From an uncultured Eubacterium sp. (GTDB lineage Bacteria > Bacillota > Clostridia > Oscillospirales > Acutalibacteraceae): DNA of 6,719 nt. The translations under genes were made by a program, and so were the position numbers. The notes under the pieces are model-generated. The model searched no databases. It was given only the letters and a program-made list of their open reading frames with translations, and was not told the DNA's origin. Shown one piece after another: positions 5,246 through 6,719 of the stretch. The DNA lies in assembly GCA_910577215.1 (NCBI GenBank), contig CAJTMQ010000006.1, forward strand, positions 35,913 to 42,631. Direction: 5' to 3'. Position 1 is the first letter of the stretch. Each line of letters opens with the position of its first letter.

Positions 5246-5578
5246 ATGCCTTTGTCAAATATTCAGGTTGCTCTTATGATTACCGTTGCGGCAGTATGTA
5301 CATTTGCAACAAGATTAGTGCCGTTTGCACTTTTTGGCGGCAAAAAAGGAGTTCCTAAATTCGTTAAATACCTTGGTGATATTCTGCCTACATCAATAAT
5401 TGGTGTTCTTATTATTTATTGTCTGGCTGATTTTAAGAGCGGAGAAATAATTGTGATCATTCCTAAGTTTATAGCTGTTGCGATTACGGCAGGTTTTCAT
5501 TTGTGGAAAAGAAATACACTTCTGAGCATTGCGGCAGGAACAATAAGCTATATGCTTTTAATTCATTTCATATTTTAG
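5246..5578 (+). CDS. azlD: Branched-chain amino acid exporter, small subunit AzlD
   Basis: A 110-residue membrane protein that pairs with AzlC to form the exporter. Four hydrophobic spans are expected, at about 6-30, 44-62, 67-84 and 91-109. Family features are TRLVPFALF (22-30), YLGDILPTSIIGVLIIY (42-58) and HLWKRNTLLSIAAGT (85-99), with the conserved Arg after the first helix and the polar HLWKRNT turn. The ATG follows GGGAGG (5230-5235) with a 10-base gap, and only 2 bases separate it from the azlC stop, so the two are co-transcribed and probably made in equal amounts. Length is typical of AzlD. Nothing appears damaged. A strong hairpin terminator follows. Confidence 0.92.
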   Translation: MPLSNIQVALMITVAAVCTFATRLVPFALFGGKKGVPKFVKYLGDILPTSIIGVLIIYCLADFKSGEIIVIIPKFIAVAITAGFHLWKRNTLLSIAAGTISYMLLIHFIF

Positions 5579-5592
5579 TGTAATGATAGTGA

Positions 5593-5640
5593 AAAGAGGT
5601 TCGAAGATTATTCTTCAAACCTCTTTATTGATTATTTTGT
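5593..5640. terminator. Bidirectional terminator between azlCD and mnmA
   Basis: AAAGAGGTT (5593-5601) pairs with AACCTCTTT (5618-5626). After one C/A mismatch, GAAGA (5603-5607) pairs with TCTTC (5612-5616) around a TTAT loop. The result is about 14 pairs. The plus strand continues with a T-rich run (5624-5640) and the minus strand with TTTT. It lies just after azlD and just after the end of the convergent mnmA gene, and so can serve both. Confidence 0.88.
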
Positions 5641-5651
5641 TAACGAATTGT

Positions 5652-6677
5652 TTAATCTATAATTCCGCCGCCGATAACATAATCACCGTCATAAACAACT
5701 GCTGACTGACCCTTGGTAATTGCTCTCTGCGGTTCGTCAAAAATAATTTTAATCTGTTCATTTGAAATCGGTATAATTGTACAGGGCTGTTCTTTCATAT
5801 TATACCTGATTTTTGCAAGTGCCTTAAACTTTTTATCTGGATTGGCTATACTTACCCAATTGAAATTGCTAACCGAAACCTCTTTTTCAAAAAGCTCATC
5901 ATTTGTGCAGAGTATAACCTCGTTTGTATCTACATTTTTTTCACAAACATACATCGGCTGAGACAAGGCAAGCCCTAAGCCCTTTCTTTGACCGATGGTG
6001 TATTTAATGATGCCTTTATGTCTGCCTAAGATATTTCCGTTTTTATCCTTGAAACAGCCTTCTTTGAATGTTTCGCCTGTGTAAGCTTCAATAAATTTGA
6101 AATAATCGCCGTCAGGCACAAAGCATATATCCTGACTTTCCTTTTTGTGTGAGTTATCAAAATCAAGCTCATCTGCAAGTGCTCTGGCGTCATTCTTAGT
6201 CATACTTCCAAGCGGAAATATAACCTTTGAAAGCTGTTCCTGTGTAAGGCTGTAAAGCACATAGCTCTGGTCTTTGGATAAATCAGCAGCCTTTTTAATG
6301 CAGTATCTTCCGTTTTTGTATTCAACATTGGCATAGTGACCGGTTGCAATTAATTCACATTCGAGTTTTTCGGCAGTTTCAAGCAGCTTGCCGAATTTCA
6401 ATATTTTGTTGCAGACAATGCAGGGGTTCGGCGTGCCGCCGTTTTTATAAGTGCTAATAAAATCGGCAATGACCGTATTTTTAAAATCATCTTCAAAATC
6501 AAGAAGATAAAAGGGGATTCCTATCTTATTGCAGATTTTTTCCGCATCTAAAATATCATTATCATTGCTGCAGTACAGCTTCATTGTTGCACCCAAAGCT
6601 TCGTATTCCTTTGTTATGATTCCTGCCGCGACAGATGAATCAACTCCGCCCGAAAGGGCAATAAGTACTTTTTTCAT
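5652..6677 (-). CDS. mnmA: tRNA-uridine 2-sulfurtransferase MnmA
   Basis: A cytosolic enzyme that puts sulfur on the wobble uridine (U34) of Lys, Glu and Gln tRNAs, using ATP to activate the base and a persulfide passed from a cysteine desulfurase. The 341-residue protein starts with the PP-loop ATP site SGGVDSSVA (9-17). The nucleophile Cys86 sits in NPCIVCN, TGHYA lies at 112-116 and KDQSYVLY at 135-142. The second catalytic Cys185 is in ESQDICFVPDG, and GQRKGLGL (229-236) leads into the C-terminal beta barrel. Both catalytic cysteines are present, so the protein should be active. It is somewhat shorter than the usual 355-370 residues but shows no obvious gap at a motif. The start ATG at 6677 is at the PP-loop distance normal for the family. 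The ribosome binding site is weak (GGAAGA, about 9 bases away). Any partner such as a desulfurase would lie right of the window. Confidence 0.95.
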   Translation of the reverse strand: MKKVLIALSGGVDSSVAAGIITKEYEALGATMKLYCSNDNDILDAEKICNKIGIPFYLLDFEDDFKNTVIADFISTYKNGGTPNPCIVCNKILKFGKLLETAEKLECELIATGHYANVEYKNGRYCIKKAADLSKDQSYVLYSLTQEQLSKVIFPLGSMTKNDARALADELDFDNSHKKESQDICFVPDGDYFKFIEAYTGETFKEGCFKDKNGNILGRHKGIIKYTIGQRKGLGLALSQPMYVCEKNVDTNEVILCTNDELFEKEVSVSNFNWVSIANPDKKFKALAKIRYNMKEQPCTIIPISNEQIKIIFDEPQRAITKGQSAVVYDGDYVIGGGIID

Positions 6678-6719
6678 ATTCTTAATCTTCCGTTTATGTT
6701 GACTTAAATTATTAATTAT

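Noticed and set aside
5713..5961. Plus-strand frame opposite mnmA
   Set aside because: It is a shadow of the strongly supported mnmA frame, without start signals.
6699..6719. TTGACT as the -35 of a plus-strand promoter at the right edge
   Set aside because: Any -10 would fall outside the window, and the region may equally be the mnmA upstream leader.

Overview
The window is AT-rich, with strong AGGAGG-type ribosome binding sites, short operons and many intrinsic terminators. Its genes are an ECF sigma factor overlapping a membrane anti-sigma candidate, a NatA/NatB-like ABC exporter, a family I pyrophosphatase, AzlCD and MnmA. Together these point to a low-GC Gram-positive chromosome, most likely a Clostridia gut-type bacterium (Bacillota). 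This assignment is inferred from gene content and sequence style and is not proven. I see no insertion sequence, phage gene, CRISPR array, rRNA or tRNA.

Layout. Positions 1-694 (minus strand) hold an ECF sigma factor and, overlapping its end by 11 bases, the first 65 codons of a probable membrane anti-sigma protein that runs off the left edge. Positions 695-1059 are intergenic. They contain the sigma promoter with a palindrome between its -35 and -10, a free-standing terminator hairpin, and the promoter and leader of the next gene. Positions 1060-1374 (plus) encode a 104-residue protein of no family I recognise; its ribosome binding site lies in one arm of a perfect inverted repeat. Positions 1375-1709 are intergenic and the richest non-coding stretch: a terminator, an extended -10 promoter inside a palindrome, a long imperfect RNA stem, and an intrinsic terminator just before the ABC gene. 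Positions 1710-3854 (plus) are a two-gene ABC exporter operon. Positions 3889-4422 (minus) are inorganic pyrophosphatase, convergent with the exporter and sharing a terminator hairpin with it. Positions 4539-5578 (plus) are azlC-azlD under a near-consensus promoter. Positions 5652-6677 (minus) are mnmA, convergent with azlD across a second shared hairpin.

How the genes work together. The sigma and anti-sigma pair forms a signal-responsive transcription switch whose target genes are not visible here. The ABC pair is a membrane exporter, and its leader looks built to decide whether transcription passes the terminator at 1664-1694. AzlCD exports branched-chain amino acids. Pyrophosphatase and MnmA are housekeeping enzymes. 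Apart from the two operons and the sigma pair, the neighbours do not form an obvious shared pathway.

The best candidate for something undescribed is the leader at about 1547-1709 in front of the ABC exporter. It has a long-range stem, competing pairings around a UUCG-capped terminator, a promoter palindrome using the same repeat, and a possible 30-codon reading frame whose stop touches the exporter's ribosome binding site. I do not recognise it as any riboswitch or T-box class.
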